Origin: an uncultured Pseudomonadales bacterium
Lineage (GTDB): Bacteria; Pseudomonadota; Gammaproteobacteria; Pseudomonadales; UBA7434
Reading direction: 5' to 3'
DNA: 50,610 nucleotides
NCBI GenBank assembly: GCA_905478995.1
Contig: CAJQKT010000004.1
Location: 1-50,610, forward strand
The stretch's first letter is position 1. Each line of letters starts with the position of its first letter. Both the position numbers and the translations under genes were made by a program. Under the pieces are notes generated by a model that was not told where the DNA came from, did not search any database, and saw nothing but the letters and a program-made list of their open reading frames with translations. Of this stretch, positions 16,012-24,730 are shown piece by piece.

Positions 16012-16044
16012 AAAAAAAACGGCACCGCTTTGGTACCGTTTTTT
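16012..16044. terminator. Bidirectional intrinsic terminator
   Basis: AAAACGGCACC and GGTACCGTTTT pair around GCTTT, with an A-run before and a T-run after. It lies between the convergent genes at 15639-15944 (+) and 16060-16722 (-), so it can serve both. Confidence 0.8.
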
Positions 16045-16059
16045 AACACACTACAAAAA

Positions 16060-16722
16060 CTATTCAGTAGCGGCCGCTGTTGGTGGGTAGCCGTGTAGTG
16101 TCTTTTCAACAATTTCGGCAATCTTAGCATCACGCTCTTGAGCGGCCATTGTTTTTTTGTTGATTGTGCTTTCGGCGGTGCCGCGCCAAATAAGCTTGCC
16201 GCTTTGCGCGTTGACGATATCAATCACAAAGGTGCCTACTTTGTGGTAAACCAATTCTTGCTGAGTACCCGTTTTTACTACGGGGTAGCTAGTGCTGTAA
16301 TACCTGTAGGGCGAACCATAACTGCCGCGGTAATTATAAAAATTGCCATAGCCCCAAGCGTTGTAGTCGGTGCCGTAAGTATTGTAGGTTTTCACTTCCA
16401 GGTCTTCACCGACGGTGACAGTGTAGTTGACATAAAAATCAGCATCGGCTTCAGCCGTTTTAGTAAAGCCCTTACTCGATAATTGCGCATCAATATCATC
16501 ACGAATACGCTGATTTACTAAATCACTAGCGAGATACTTTTGAGTGGCGTGGTTATGTTCGTTAGGCTCATGCCAGCTATAGGTTTTGTAGCCGGCAAAA
16601 TCCTCAGCTGTATTAAAATCGTCTTGGTAGGTAATTTGATTGGCGCAGCTAGCTAATGCCACTAGCAAACACAGCAACAAACCGCGGCGAATAAGCACAA
16701 AAAACTTGAAAGAATTGGGCAT
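16060..16722 (-). CDS. DUF4136 family lipoprotein
   Basis: An outer-membrane-type lipoprotein. The start at 16722 (AAAGG upstream) gives a lipoprotein signal ending LASC; an in-frame start ten codons earlier would add a non-signal stretch. The body has YQDDFNTAEDFAGYKTYSWHEP, DADFYVNYTVTVGEDLEV and VGTFVIDIVNAQSGKLIWRGTAE, the usual blocks of DUF4136 proteins. The middle is rich in Tyr/Gly/Asn. Function of the family is unknown. Confidence 0.82.
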   Translation of the reverse strand: MPNSFKFFVLIRRGLLLCLLVALASCANQITYQDDFNTAEDFAGYKTYSWHEPNEHNHATQKYLASDLVNQRIRDDIDAQLSSKGFTKTAEADADFYVNYTVTVGEDLEVKTYNTYGTDYNAWGYGNFYNYRGSYGSPYRYYSTSYPVVKTGTQQELVYHKVGTFVIDIVNAQSGKLIWRGTAESTINKKTMAAQERDAKIAEIVEKTLHGYPPTAAATE

Positions 16723-16752
16723 AGTAAAATAACCTTTATTAATCGAAACCAT

Positions 16753-17139
16753 TCATGACTGACTACATGCGCGAACCATTAGACCCACTGGGGCCGCCAT
16801 ATGATGCGCAAAGCCTACCACATTGACGCCGTAAACTTCACGCCCGGCTTTAGGTATTACTGGTCAGCTCAGGCAGGCCTCCACCGCGCTGCCCTGGGTA
16901 GCCCGATAGGACTGAAATCATCCGGTTTTGGCGCCTAATTGACGGCTTTATTACGACGCTCAATACATTCCTCGCGCCGGACCATTTATAGATTAACGTT
17001 CGCCTACCCTAGGCAGCCATCCCAACAAACGTTTATTTCGGGCGCATTGTCCGACCTACCCAGCTAAATGCTTGAATTTCCGCCCTGTTACTGAAAAGAT
17101 TAGGGAACTAGGAAAGCCAATACATTGCATGAGTTTTCC
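16753..17139. other. Intergenic region without identified features
   Basis: I see no gene, hairpin or repeat of note here between the divergent DUF4136 and glycosidase-like genes. Confidence 0.4.
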
Positions 17140-17149
17140 GTAACGTTAC
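17140..17149. promoter_or_regulatory. Short palindrome GTAACGTTAC upstream of the glycosidase-like gene
   Basis: A perfect 10-base palindrome with CTGTTACA a few bases later. It could be a regulator half-site pair for the gene starting at about 17208. The short length makes chance plausible. Confidence 0.3.
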
Positions 17150-17173
17150 AGTCTGTTACAAAGCCCAATTGTC

Positions 17174-17196
17174 GCTCTTTCTTTTAAAGAAAGAGC
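17174..17196. promoter_or_regulatory. Perfect 23-base palindrome in the 5' leader
   Basis: GCTCTTTCTTT at 17174-17184 and AAAGAAAGAGC at 17186-17196 are exact complements around one T. The right arm is the only purine-rich, Shine-Dalgarno-like stretch before the ATG at 17208. As DNA it may be an operator; as RNA its hairpin would hide the ribosome-binding site. Confidence 0.6.
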
Positions 17197-17207
17197 TAAC
17201 CAGAAGA

Positions 17208-18347
17208 ATGTTGTCCATGTTTAAACTACCCAAAATCGCCAGCTGTTTTTTTATCGGCGCACTGAGTGTCCTCACAGCCTGCGCAAATATCGATAACGGC
17301 ACAGGCAAAATTGCCAGTGCCAGCCTTGTCACGTCGGCGATGAGCAAGGGCTCCAACACCCCGCTTTTGCAAGAACAAGAGAACGAGGTGACACTAGCCG
17401 GACGCCAAATTCTGGTAGGCGGCTCGCAGTACACAATTAAAGGTATTTGCTACCACCCAGTTCCTCAAGGCAGCGACCAACGTGATTTTGCTACGCTGAC
17501 CCAAGACTTAGCCATTATGAAAGAGGCTGGCATTAACACGATCAGGGTATACGCCCCCATTGAAGAGATAGCAGTACTGGACGAAATAGATGCGGCGGGC
17601 TTGAAGGTTATCATTGGTTTTGGTTACAACCAAGAAGGCGATTACGATATTTTATCGGGCACTTTCATCGACTATGTCGAGCGATATAAAGGCCACAGCG
17701 CCATATTATTGTGGGAGCTTGGCAACGAATACAACTACCATCCAGAGTGGTTCGAGGGCGACCTGAGTAACTGGTACAACGCATTGAACAAAGCGGCGCA
17801 AATGATCCACGACGTTGACCCAACGCATCTAGTTTCAACCGCCCATGGTGAGCTGCCCGATGAACTCGCACTATCACTCAGCCCAAATGTTGACGTGTGG
17901 GGGCTCAATGTTTACCGCTGGGATCAACCGGGCACCATCGCTGCAGAATGGGCCGCAATCAGCGATAAACCTCTCTTTCTTTCAGAGGCTGGTGCAGATA
18001 GCTATATGGCAGTCAGCAAAGATCAATACAGCATAGGCGACAACCAACAGGCGCAAGCTGATGCCACTGAAAACATATTGGATGAAGTCTTTGATAACGC
18101 CGATATTATTTCGGGTGTTGCCCTCTTTGCCTTTGTTGATGAATTTTGGAAAGCTGGAGACAACGATGTTCAGGATATTGGTACTGAGCGGCCTTTTAGT
18201 AGCGGTGTACCGTACGACGGCACAGCCAACGAAGAATATTGGGGCTTGTTAGAAATCGATAGAACAAGGAAGCAGGCATTTAACGTCGTCAAAGAAAAAT
18301 TCTTGAACGTGCCTCAGCGCGCCATTACAGCCAATATCGCCTACTAA
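17208..18347 (+). CDS. Glycoside-hydrolase-like TIM-barrel lipoprotein
   Basis: A lipoprotein with a GH2/GH5-like (clan A) catalytic barrel. From the ATG at 17208 (17217 is also possible) the signal reaches the lipobox LTAC, Cys25. The barrel starts near YTIKGICYHPVPQGS, runs through MKEAGINTIRVYAP and LKVIIGFGYNQ, and has the two expected acids: E174 in ELGNEYNYH (acid/base) and E260 in LFLSEAGAD (nucleophile). It lacks the sandwich domains of full GH2 enzymes. The substrate is unknown; beta-glucan or similar marine polysaccharide is plausible. The gene stands alone. Confidence 0.75.
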   Translation: MLSMFKLPKIASCFFIGALSVLTACANIDNGTGKIASASLVTSAMSKGSNTPLLQEQENEVTLAGRQILVGGSQYTIKGICYHPVPQGSDQRDFATLTQDLAIMKEAGINTIRVYAPIEEIAVLDEIDAAGLKVIIGFGYNQEGDYDILSGTFIDYVERYKGHSAILLWELGNEYNYHPEWFEGDLSNWYNALNKAAQMIHDVDPTHLVSTAHGELPDELALSLSPNVDVWGLNVYRWDQPGTIAAEWAAISDKPLFLSEAGADSYMAVSKDQYSIGDNQQAQADATENILDEVFDNADIISGVALFAFVDEFWKAGDNDVQDIGTERPFSSGVPYDGTANEEYWGLLEIDRTRKQAFNVVKEKFLNVPQRAITANIAY

Positions 18348-18365
18348 GCTGGCCTGCGGCTGATT

Positions 18366-18388
18366 GCCGCTTTACTGCTTCGCAGTAA
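18366..18388 (+). terminator. Stem-loop after the glycosidase-like gene
   Basis: TTACTGC and GCAGTAA (18372-18378, 18382-18388) pair perfectly around TTC, just after a GCGGC/GCCGC mini-stem. No T-run follows. Confidence 0.4.
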
Positions 18389-18580
18389 CCAACACGCATC
18401 ACTGCCCCGTTTCTCTTAGCTAGTTTTCAAGTTAGCTTTTCAGGTCAGCTTCGCACCTTGTGGCGGTATTTCTACTCTTTGCTCTCCCTATAGGTACTCG
18501 ACCGGGGCGGCATTGCACAAGATTTTAAGCTATCATTGGCCGATCGGTTATTACCCACCATCAGGATAGGCGCCCAATCC

Positions 18581-19216
18581 ATGCTAGCAACCCTCGGCAA
18601 TCACGTTACCCGCACGATTTATACACTTTGCATAACACTAATGTTATGGCCTTTAACCCTTTGGGCTGGCAACGCTAGTGAAACTGAAGCTCCGAGCAAC
18701 ACAGACGAACAAGCCGGTTGCGCAGCCCTATTTGACCACAGCATGCGACAGTTGCACTCTCAGCAGCAAATAGACCTTTGCGCACTCACTCAAGGCAAGC
18801 CCGTACTTGTTGTCAATACAGCTAGCCACTGCGGCTTTACCCCGCAGTTTAAAGGCCTCGAAGCGTTACACAAGCGATACCAAGAGCAAGGACTGGTGGT
18901 AGTCGGTTTTGCCAGCGACGATTTCAATCAAGAAGCAAAAAACGAGAAAGCCGCAGCCAATATTTGCTACATCAACTACGGCGTTAGCTTTATTATGTTA
19001 GCGCCTTCTTCGGTAAAGGGTGAGCAAGCCAACCCAACATTTAAAGTGTTAGGCGAAAAAAGTACGGCTCCACGCTGGAACTTTAATAAATACCTAGTAG
19101 ACCCAAGCGGTCAGGTCATCAAGCACTTTGGCAGTAGCGTGCAACCCAATAGCAGCGAAGTCATTGAAGCGATTCACACAGCGCTCAACATCGAAAGCTC
19201 GGCGCCGTCCAGCTAA
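18581..19216 (+). CDS. Exported glutathione peroxidase family protein
   Basis: A 211-residue protein with an N-terminal signal (TIYTLCITLMLWPLTLWAG). The ATG at 18581 with AGGATAGG upstream is preferred to a TTG at 18536. The thioredoxin-fold core shows VLVVNTASHCGFTPQFKGLEAL with the peroxidatic Cys84, then GFASDDFNQE and RWNFNKYLVDPSG with the conserved Trp-Asn. It would reduce hydroperoxides in the periplasm, probably with thioredoxin-like donors. The usual CNQFGGQE motif is replaced by SDDFNQE, so a resolving Cys is not at that position. It ends convergent to the photolyase gene. Confidence 0.85.
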   Translation: MLATLGNHVTRTIYTLCITLMLWPLTLWAGNASETEAPSNTDEQAGCAALFDHSMRQLHSQQQIDLCALTQGKPVLVVNTASHCGFTPQFKGLEALHKRYQEQGLVVVGFASDDFNQEAKNEKAAANICYINYGVSFIMLAPSSVKGEQANPTFKVLGEKSTAPRWNFNKYLVDPSGQVIKHFGSSVQPNSSEVIEAIHTALNIESSAPSS

Positions 19217-19254
19217 AACTAACGCGCAAAGCCGACCCAAATTTTCAACGGCCA

Positions 19255-20808
19255 TCACAAATCTTCTATATTTTCTAGGTAGTAGTCGGCCTTCTCTAGT
19301 AGAGCCTGCTGCACTTTCTGGTCCATTTTTTCCCAACTTCGATAAGCCATAGCCGTGCGCGGGTTGCGTGCAAAGCGCTCTTTGTGACGCTGCATAAAGT
19401 GCCAGTACAAACTATTAAAAGGGCAGGCTTTATCGCCGTAACGCTCTTTCACGCTGTAGTAGCAGTCGCCACAGTAGTCACTCATCTTGTTGATATAACT
19501 GCCACTAGCGGCGTAGGGCTTAGTCGCAATAATGCCACCGTCGGCAAACTGGCTCATGCCCCGCGTGTTCGGCATCTCCACCCATTCAACCGCATCAATG
19601 TAGATGCCTAAGTACCATTGATCCATGGCGTCAGGGTCGATACCCGCCAACATGGCAAAGTTACCGGTGATCATAAGCCGCTGTATATGGTGCGCATAGG
19701 CGTAGTCTAGAGACTGGTCGATCGCCTGTTTAACGCAGGTCATGCGCGTATCGCCATTCCAGAAAAAATCGGGTAGCGGGCGATCAGCGCTCAATGCATT
19801 GAGCGAGGCATACTCGGGCATATTCACCCAGTAAACCGCGCGGATATATTCTCGCCAGCCCAATATTTGGCGAACAAACCCTTCAATTTGAGCCAAATCG
19901 ATGCCGTTACTCTCATCAAAAAAGTAACTCAACGCCGTTTCAATAACCTCCATGGGGTGCAGTATTTTACTATTGAGGGCAAAGGAGATTCTTGCATGGT
20001 AAAGACTCCAGCGGCTCTCGCCATGGCGCGTCATAGCATCTTGAAAGCGACCAAAAGAAGGCAAGCAATGCTGGCAAAAAAAATGCAGTAACTGCTCCGA
20101 CTGCTCATGATTAATGGGCCAAAGCAAAGCCTCGGTGCTATTGCCAATGCAATCAATATTGTGACGAGCTATGCGAGCCACAATGTCACTCACATCGTTA
20201 CTGAATAAAAGTGGCTGCGGAATAGCCTCAATATCGTTTGCTTTTAATTTTTTTCGATTATCGCCATCAAAATTCCATTGCCCCCCTTGCGGCTGATCGT
20301 CATCCATTAAAACCACAAAGCGTTTGCGCATCTTTCGATAAAAAAACTCCATCCTGTTGTGCTTACCCGCATTGATATAATCGCCTATTTCATCCTTAGG
20401 TAATAAAAAATGTTCGGTATCACAGCACCTAGCCTGTACCGCATTATCTAAATTAAGGCTGAGTAACTGCTGAGCTAAGCGATACTCATCGGGCTGCTGA
20501 TACTCAAACGTTTTTATAGCATGGGTACTGCACAATGATTGAATAAGATCCGGCAAATCCTTATAGGCAACTGATTCATCTAGCGTTAAGTGTTGAACAG
20601 CATGGCCTTGGCTACTCAGCCTAGCTGCAAATGCTGCCATTGCCGCAAAGAATCCGCACATTTTTTGAATGTGATGATTAACATACTGCGCTTCTTGTTT
20701 GAGCTCGGCGATGACATACAACACATCGTCATTTTTTTGCGCATACCAAGAATGCTTCGCGTTGAGTTGATCGCCAAGAATAAGGCGCAATGTAGAATAA
20801 TGCTTCAC
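19255..20808 (-). CDS. phrB: Iron-sulfur bacterial cryptochrome/(6-4) photolyase (FeS-BCP, PhrB type)
   Basis: A 517-residue photolyase-related protein (COG3046). Four Cys at residues 358, 446, 449 and 462 have spacings of 88, 3 and 13, the same as the [4Fe-4S] ligands I recall for PhrB of Agrobacterium. The C-terminal half holds LGWREYIRAVYWVNMP and MSQFADGGIIATKPYAASGSY typical of this class, which binds FAD and a lumazine-type antenna. It should repair (6-4) photoproducts using light. The start is a GTG. It lies 90 bases downstream of the DASH gene on the same strand, so the two are probably co-transcribed. Confidence 0.9.
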   Translation of the reverse strand: MKHYSTLRLILGDQLNAKHSWYAQKNDDVLYVIAELKQEAQYVNHHIQKMCGFFAAMAAFAARLSSQGHAVQHLTLDESVAYKDLPDLIQSLCSTHAIKTFEYQQPDEYRLAQQLLSLNLDNAVQARCCDTEHFLLPKDEIGDYINAGKHNRMEFFYRKMRKRFVVLMDDDQPQGGQWNFDGDNRKKLKANDIEAIPQPLLFSNDVSDIVARIARHNIDCIGNSTEALLWPINHEQSEQLLHFFCQHCLPSFGRFQDAMTRHGESRWSLYHARISFALNSKILHPMEVIETALSYFFDESNGIDLAQIEGFVRQILGWREYIRAVYWVNMPEYASLNALSADRPLPDFFWNGDTRMTCVKQAIDQSLDYAYAHHIQRLMITGNFAMLAGIDPDAMDQWYLGIYIDAVEWVEMPNTRGMSQFADGGIIATKPYAASGSYINKMSDYCGDCYYSVKERYGDKACPFNSLYWHFMQRHKERFARNPRTAMAYRSWEKMDQKVQQALLEKADYYLENIEDL

Positions 20809-20898
20809 GAGTAGTTGCTCTATGATGGATTTGCTGGGAGTTTAATAGCTGGTGGCATAATAGCGAGGAGTTTAATGCCCCCCCGATTTAACATCTAT

Positions 20899-22212
20899 CT
20901 ATCCAATGGGCCAGTCGGCCGCATCAACATGATCTAATGTTGCGTCACTAAAGTCACCCTGCCAGCGCGCAGTAAAGGCTCCGTCAAGGTCATAAGTTTT
21001 CGCCTGTTTTTCTAAATTAAAACGTCGATGACCGCGCGGATCTGCGCCCACACCGGCAAGATACTGCCAGTTACCCCAGTTGCACGCTACATCGTAGTCG
21101 ACTAATTGCTGCTCAAGATAAGCAGCGCCATAGCGCCAATCAATGGCCAACTCATGCACCAGACAACTGGCCACCCATTGGCGCCCTCGATTCGACAAGT
21201 AGCCGGTGCTGTTTAACTGCCGCATACAGGCATTGATAATGGGATACGGTGTGGTGCCGCAGCACCATTTTTTAAACCGCTGCGGATAAAAACTGGTGAT
21301 AGGACGCTGACCACTAATACCTGCAAAGGAGAATAAACGGCCACCGTATTTTTGTGCGTAACGATGAAAGTACTCTCGCCACAACAACTCAAAGTAGATC
21401 CAATAAGTTGAATCATTGCTTTCCACTCGCTGCTCATAACGGCGCAGTTCATGTATGGCGCGCCGCGGTGATAGACCTCCGTTAGCTAGCCACGGACTAA
21501 ACTTAGTCGAGTAATCCATGCCGTCTAAGCCATTGCGCGTTTGCTTGTAGGTACTAGCCAACTCTTGCTCAAAATAACGCGATACATGTGCGGCACCACT
21601 TTGCTCACCGCCTTTAAATAAAGCCGTCTTATTTTTTTCAAAGCTGGGGAAGTGTGCAAGCCATGTTTGCGGCGATGCTGGGCTAGGCGGCAGCGAAGCA
21701 AGTCGCAAAGCAGGCGATGGCACTGTTATCGATTCTACCGCGCGGCGAAATTTTGAAAAGCTGCTGGGTAAATCGCTGAGTTCGAATGGCAATTGCTCGA
21801 GGCTGAACAGTCGGTTGTTATCAATGGCGTGAAAACCAATCATTCGATAACGCTGGGCAAGTACTTGCCACTGCTGTTGCTCATAATAACCGGTGGGAGT
21901 GCTGCAAAAAACCTGTGTAATATTGTGCTGCGTGATCAGTTGTGCAATAGCCGATACCCCCGAATCATAGGTCACTAACAAGTGTTGTTGGTACGATTTG
22001 AGGCTGCGGTCAAGGTCTTGCAGGCTTTCAAGTAAAAACTGCAGACGATGCCGCGACAATGCAGACGGCTCAGTAGAATCAATGCCCTTGCTACTGGGTG
22101 GCAAGCAATATAGGCACAGTAGCTGGTCAACCTGAGCGGCCGCAAAGTTGAGCGCGATATTATCATCAATACGAAGATCATGATTAAACCAGAAAAGACC
22201 GACCCGATGCAT
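20899..22212 (-). CDS. DASH-type cryptochrome/photolyase
   Basis: A 437-residue photolyase/cryptochrome. The start MHRVGLFWFNHDLRIDDN is typical of DASH proteins, as are the FSKFRRAVES block and the FAD-domain motifs RRAIHELRRYE, ELLWREYFHRYAQKYG, CMRQLNSTGYLSNRGRQWVAS and WQYLAGVGADPRGHRRFN. DASH proteins repair cyclobutane dimers, mostly in single-stranded DNA, and bind FAD and MTHF. AAGGATA precedes the ATG. It is followed by the FeS-type photolyase, and a DUF393 gene starts divergently 158 bases away, a light-response grouping. Confidence 0.92.
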   Translation of the reverse strand: MHRVGLFWFNHDLRIDDNIALNFAAAQVDQLLCLYCLPPSSKGIDSTEPSALSRHRLQFLLESLQDLDRSLKSYQQHLLVTYDSGVSAIAQLITQHNITQVFCSTPTGYYEQQQWQVLAQRYRMIGFHAIDNNRLFSLEQLPFELSDLPSSFSKFRRAVESITVPSPALRLASLPPSPASPQTWLAHFPSFEKNKTALFKGGEQSGAAHVSRYFEQELASTYKQTRNGLDGMDYSTKFSPWLANGGLSPRRAIHELRRYEQRVESNDSTYWIYFELLWREYFHRYAQKYGGRLFSFAGISGQRPITSFYPQRFKKWCCGTTPYPIINACMRQLNSTGYLSNRGRQWVASCLVHELAIDWRYGAAYLEQQLVDYDVACNWGNWQYLAGVGADPRGHRRFNLEKQAKTYDLDGAFTARWQGDFSDATLDHVDAADWPIG

Positions 22213-22370
22213 GTTATATCCTTAGAATGAGCGAGTGATTCATACAATCAGGCACTCAATATGAGCTGTAAACGAATCTCTGGCGTAATATACGTAAATC
22301 CATTCGCATTGGACTTGTATGCTCCCACTCGCACAAGGCCTCTACGAACCAATCTACTCTGGGATACTCA

Positions 22371-22766
22371 ATGGCAAACGAACTTACCATTTTTTATGAT
22401 GGCGGATGCCCGCTTTGCGTGGCAGAAATGCGACATCTACACGAAAGGAATGGTCAAAATAAAATCGCCTTCGAAGATATTTATGCAGCCGACTTCGAAG
22501 AGCGCTTTCCTCATATCAATCAGCAAAAAGCTGACAGTATTTTGCACGGGCAAAGGGCTGATGGGCAAATTATTTTAGGGCTCGATGTAACCTATCAAGC
22601 TTGGACGCTCGTGGGTAAACGGCATTGGGTTGCTGTACTGCGCTGGCCCATTATTAAAAATGTTGCTGATGCCGTTTATTTGCTGTTTGCACGCTATCGC
22701 AACACCATATCGAAACTTCTGACTGGAAAATCGCGCTGCGAAGCCTGCGCTATTGATAAGCACTAA
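22371..22766 (+). CDS. DCC-type thiol-disulfide oxidoreductase family protein (DUF393)
   Basis: A 131-residue protein with FYDGGCPLCVAEMRHL at the N-terminus, the DxxCPxC motif of DUF393 (DCC) proteins, and a C-terminal Cys pair (SRCEACAIDKH). The thioredoxin-like family is often found beside photolyase genes; its role is unknown. It is divergent from the cryptochrome gene. Confidence 0.88.
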   Translation: MANELTIFYDGGCPLCVAEMRHLHERNGQNKIAFEDIYAADFEERFPHINQQKADSILHGQRADGQIILGLDVTYQAWTLVGKRHWVAVLRWPIIKNVADAVYLLFARYRNTISKLLTGKSRCEACAIDKH

Positions 22767-22894
22767 ACTCTCCACTTCTCCCTCTCTCTCCCCCCGACAC
22801 CGATGCAAACTTTTGCATGAGGGACATTCTAGACTCTAGTCTACCGCGATCTTCATCCACCCTCACACTCATAACGCCCGCAGGGCTTGTCATA

Positions 22895-22927
22895 AAAAAT
22901 ATTATGGCATATAGTATGCCTAATTTT
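22895..22927. promoter_or_regulatory. AT-rich stem-loop before sulfatase 1
   Basis: GGCATA-TAG-TATGCC at 22906-22920 is a perfect palindrome framed by an A-run and a T-run, about 30 bases before the sulfatase ATG. It may end transcription from the DUF393 gene or act as an operator. Confidence 0.45.
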
Positions 22928-22953
22928 TTTACCACTATGGGCGCTCGCAGCTT

Positions 22954-24636
22954 ATGAAAAAAACAATCGTTATTGCACTAGCATTGCTTACCATTGCTGG
23001 CGCCACAGCTTGGCTAAACCGCATTGAAATATTACTCGCGATCGTGCAATACAAAGCAAAAACTGAACGGACGATCGCTCCCCACCATGCTGTTGAGTGG
23101 CAGCAAGGTCCGGCAACCGCAAGCAGTTCAGCCAACGCCCGACCACCCAACATTATCTTAATACTAGCCGATGACCTAGGTATCAATGATGTTTCAACGT
23201 TCGGCGGCGGCGTTGCCAGCGGCCGCGTAACCACCCCTAACATAGACCAATTAGCAGCACAGGGGGCTATTTTTAATCAGGCTTATGCCGGCGCCGCAAC
23301 CTGCGCACCGTCGCGGGCAATGATCATGACAGGGCGCTACCCCACGCGAACGGGCTATGAATTCACACCCACTCCGTCGGGCATGGGTCCTATGATTAGC
23401 ATCATAGCCAACAGCATCGAGCGAAACCTGCCTCCCGCCCTATTCAACGAAGAAGCAGCCAACGCTGCGGCCGCTTACGAAGATCAAGGCTTACCCGGTT
23501 CAGAAATCACCATTGCAGAGATACTAAAAGAGCGCGGCTATCACACTGCGCACATTGGCAAGTGGCATTTGGGTCGCAGCGTGGGCATGACGCCCAACGA
23601 CCAAGGCTTTGATGAAAGTTTGTTTATGACTAGCGGCCTCTTCCTTCCGGAGAATGACCCTAATGTGGTGAATGCCAAGTTAGCTTTTGACCCTATCGAT
23701 AGATTTTTATGGGCACGTTTAACGTACGCCGCCGCTTTCAACAATACCGACCTCGAAGCTTTCCGACCCGGCGGCTACCTTACCGATTACTGGACCGACG
23801 AATCGATTAAGGTCATTGAAGCAAATAAAAATCAGCCATTTTTTCTTTATCTAGCCCACTGGGGCGTGCATACCCCTTTGCAAGCCACCCGCGCAGATTA
23901 TGAAGCCGTGGGTGATATAAAACCGCATCGGCTGCGCGTTTATGCCGCTATGCTGCGCGCTTTAGATCGCAGCGTAGGCCGGATTATGCAAAGTTTAGAA
24001 GAGCAAGGCTTAGCTGAAAATACGATTGTCATGTTTTCCAGCGACAACGGCGGGGCTGGCTATATAGGCCTAGACAATATCAACGCACCCTACCGCGGAT
24101 GGAAAATGACCCAATTTGAAGGCGGGCTTCGCACCCCCACTTTTATCAAATGGCCCGCTAAAATTGCGCCGGGAACGATGGTAAACGAACCGGTAGCCCA
24201 CATCGACTTTATGCCCACACTGACTGCAGCGGCACAAGGAACGCTCCCTAAAGGCGTTGCCATTGATGGCGAGAACTTGTTACCCCTGGTGATTGAGTCC
24301 AGCCAAGGGCAGACTCAAGAACCCTGGGCTCGTGAAACTTTATTTTGGCAAAGTGGTTATTATCGAGCGGTACGCCATGGCGATTGGAAGCTACAAATTT
24401 CCGAGAAACCTAAAATGAACTGGCTCTACAACCTTGGGGACGATCCTACCGAGCAAAACAACCTAGCCGATGTGCGCATTGATAAACTCAATGAGCTCAA
24501 TGCGCTTTTAAATGCACATCAGGCAGCCGCTCGCAAACCCCTCGAGGCCTATGTGATGGAAGCACCTATTGCTGTTGACAAATCATTGGTAGAACCGTTT
24601 ACTCAAGGCGACGAATATATTTACTGGCCAAACTGA
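22954..24636 (+). CDS. Sulfatase (formylglycine type) 1
   Basis: A 560-residue exported or membrane-tethered sulfatase. Residues 1-20 form an N-terminal hydrophobic segment without a clear cleavage site. The alkaline-phosphatase-fold core has NIILILADDLGINDVSTFGG (metal Asp pair), CAPSRAMIMTGRYPTRTG with Cys117 as the residue to be turned into formylglycine, HIGKWHLG and SSDNGGAG. It would cleave a sulfate ester of an unknown, perhaps algal, substrate. It needs a sulfatase-modifying factor that is not encoded in this window. The GST-like gene at 24731 and the SDR gene follow in the same direction. Confidence 0.9.
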   Translation: MKKTIVIALALLTIAGATAWLNRIEILLAIVQYKAKTERTIAPHHAVEWQQGPATASSSANARPPNIILILADDLGINDVSTFGGGVASGRVTTPNIDQLAAQGAIFNQAYAGAATCAPSRAMIMTGRYPTRTGYEFTPTPSGMGPMISIIANSIERNLPPALFNEEAANAAAAYEDQGLPGSEITIAEILKERGYHTAHIGKWHLGRSVGMTPNDQGFDESLFMTSGLFLPENDPNVVNAKLAFDPIDRFLWARLTYAAAFNNTDLEAFRPGGYLTDYWTDESIKVIEANKNQPFFLYLAHWGVHTPLQATRADYEAVGDIKPHRLRVYAAMLRALDRSVGRIMQSLEEQGLAENTIVMFSSDNGGAGYIGLDNINAPYRGWKMTQFEGGLRTPTFIKWPAKIAPGTMVNEPVAHIDFMPTLTAAAQGTLPKGVAIDGENLLPLVIESSQGQTQEPWARETLFWQSGYYRAVRHGDWKLQISEKPKMNWLYNLGDDPTEQNNLADVRIDKLNELNALLNAHQAAARKPLEAYVMEAPIAVDKSLVEPFTQGDEYIYWPN

Positions 24637-24730
24637 TCCAGTGACTGCTCACTACTCACTGCCTCGCTATTGTGTGAATCACTTTTAGTCGAACGATTCT
24701 AATCCTAAGTGGGTGAGCGCGAGAATAATC

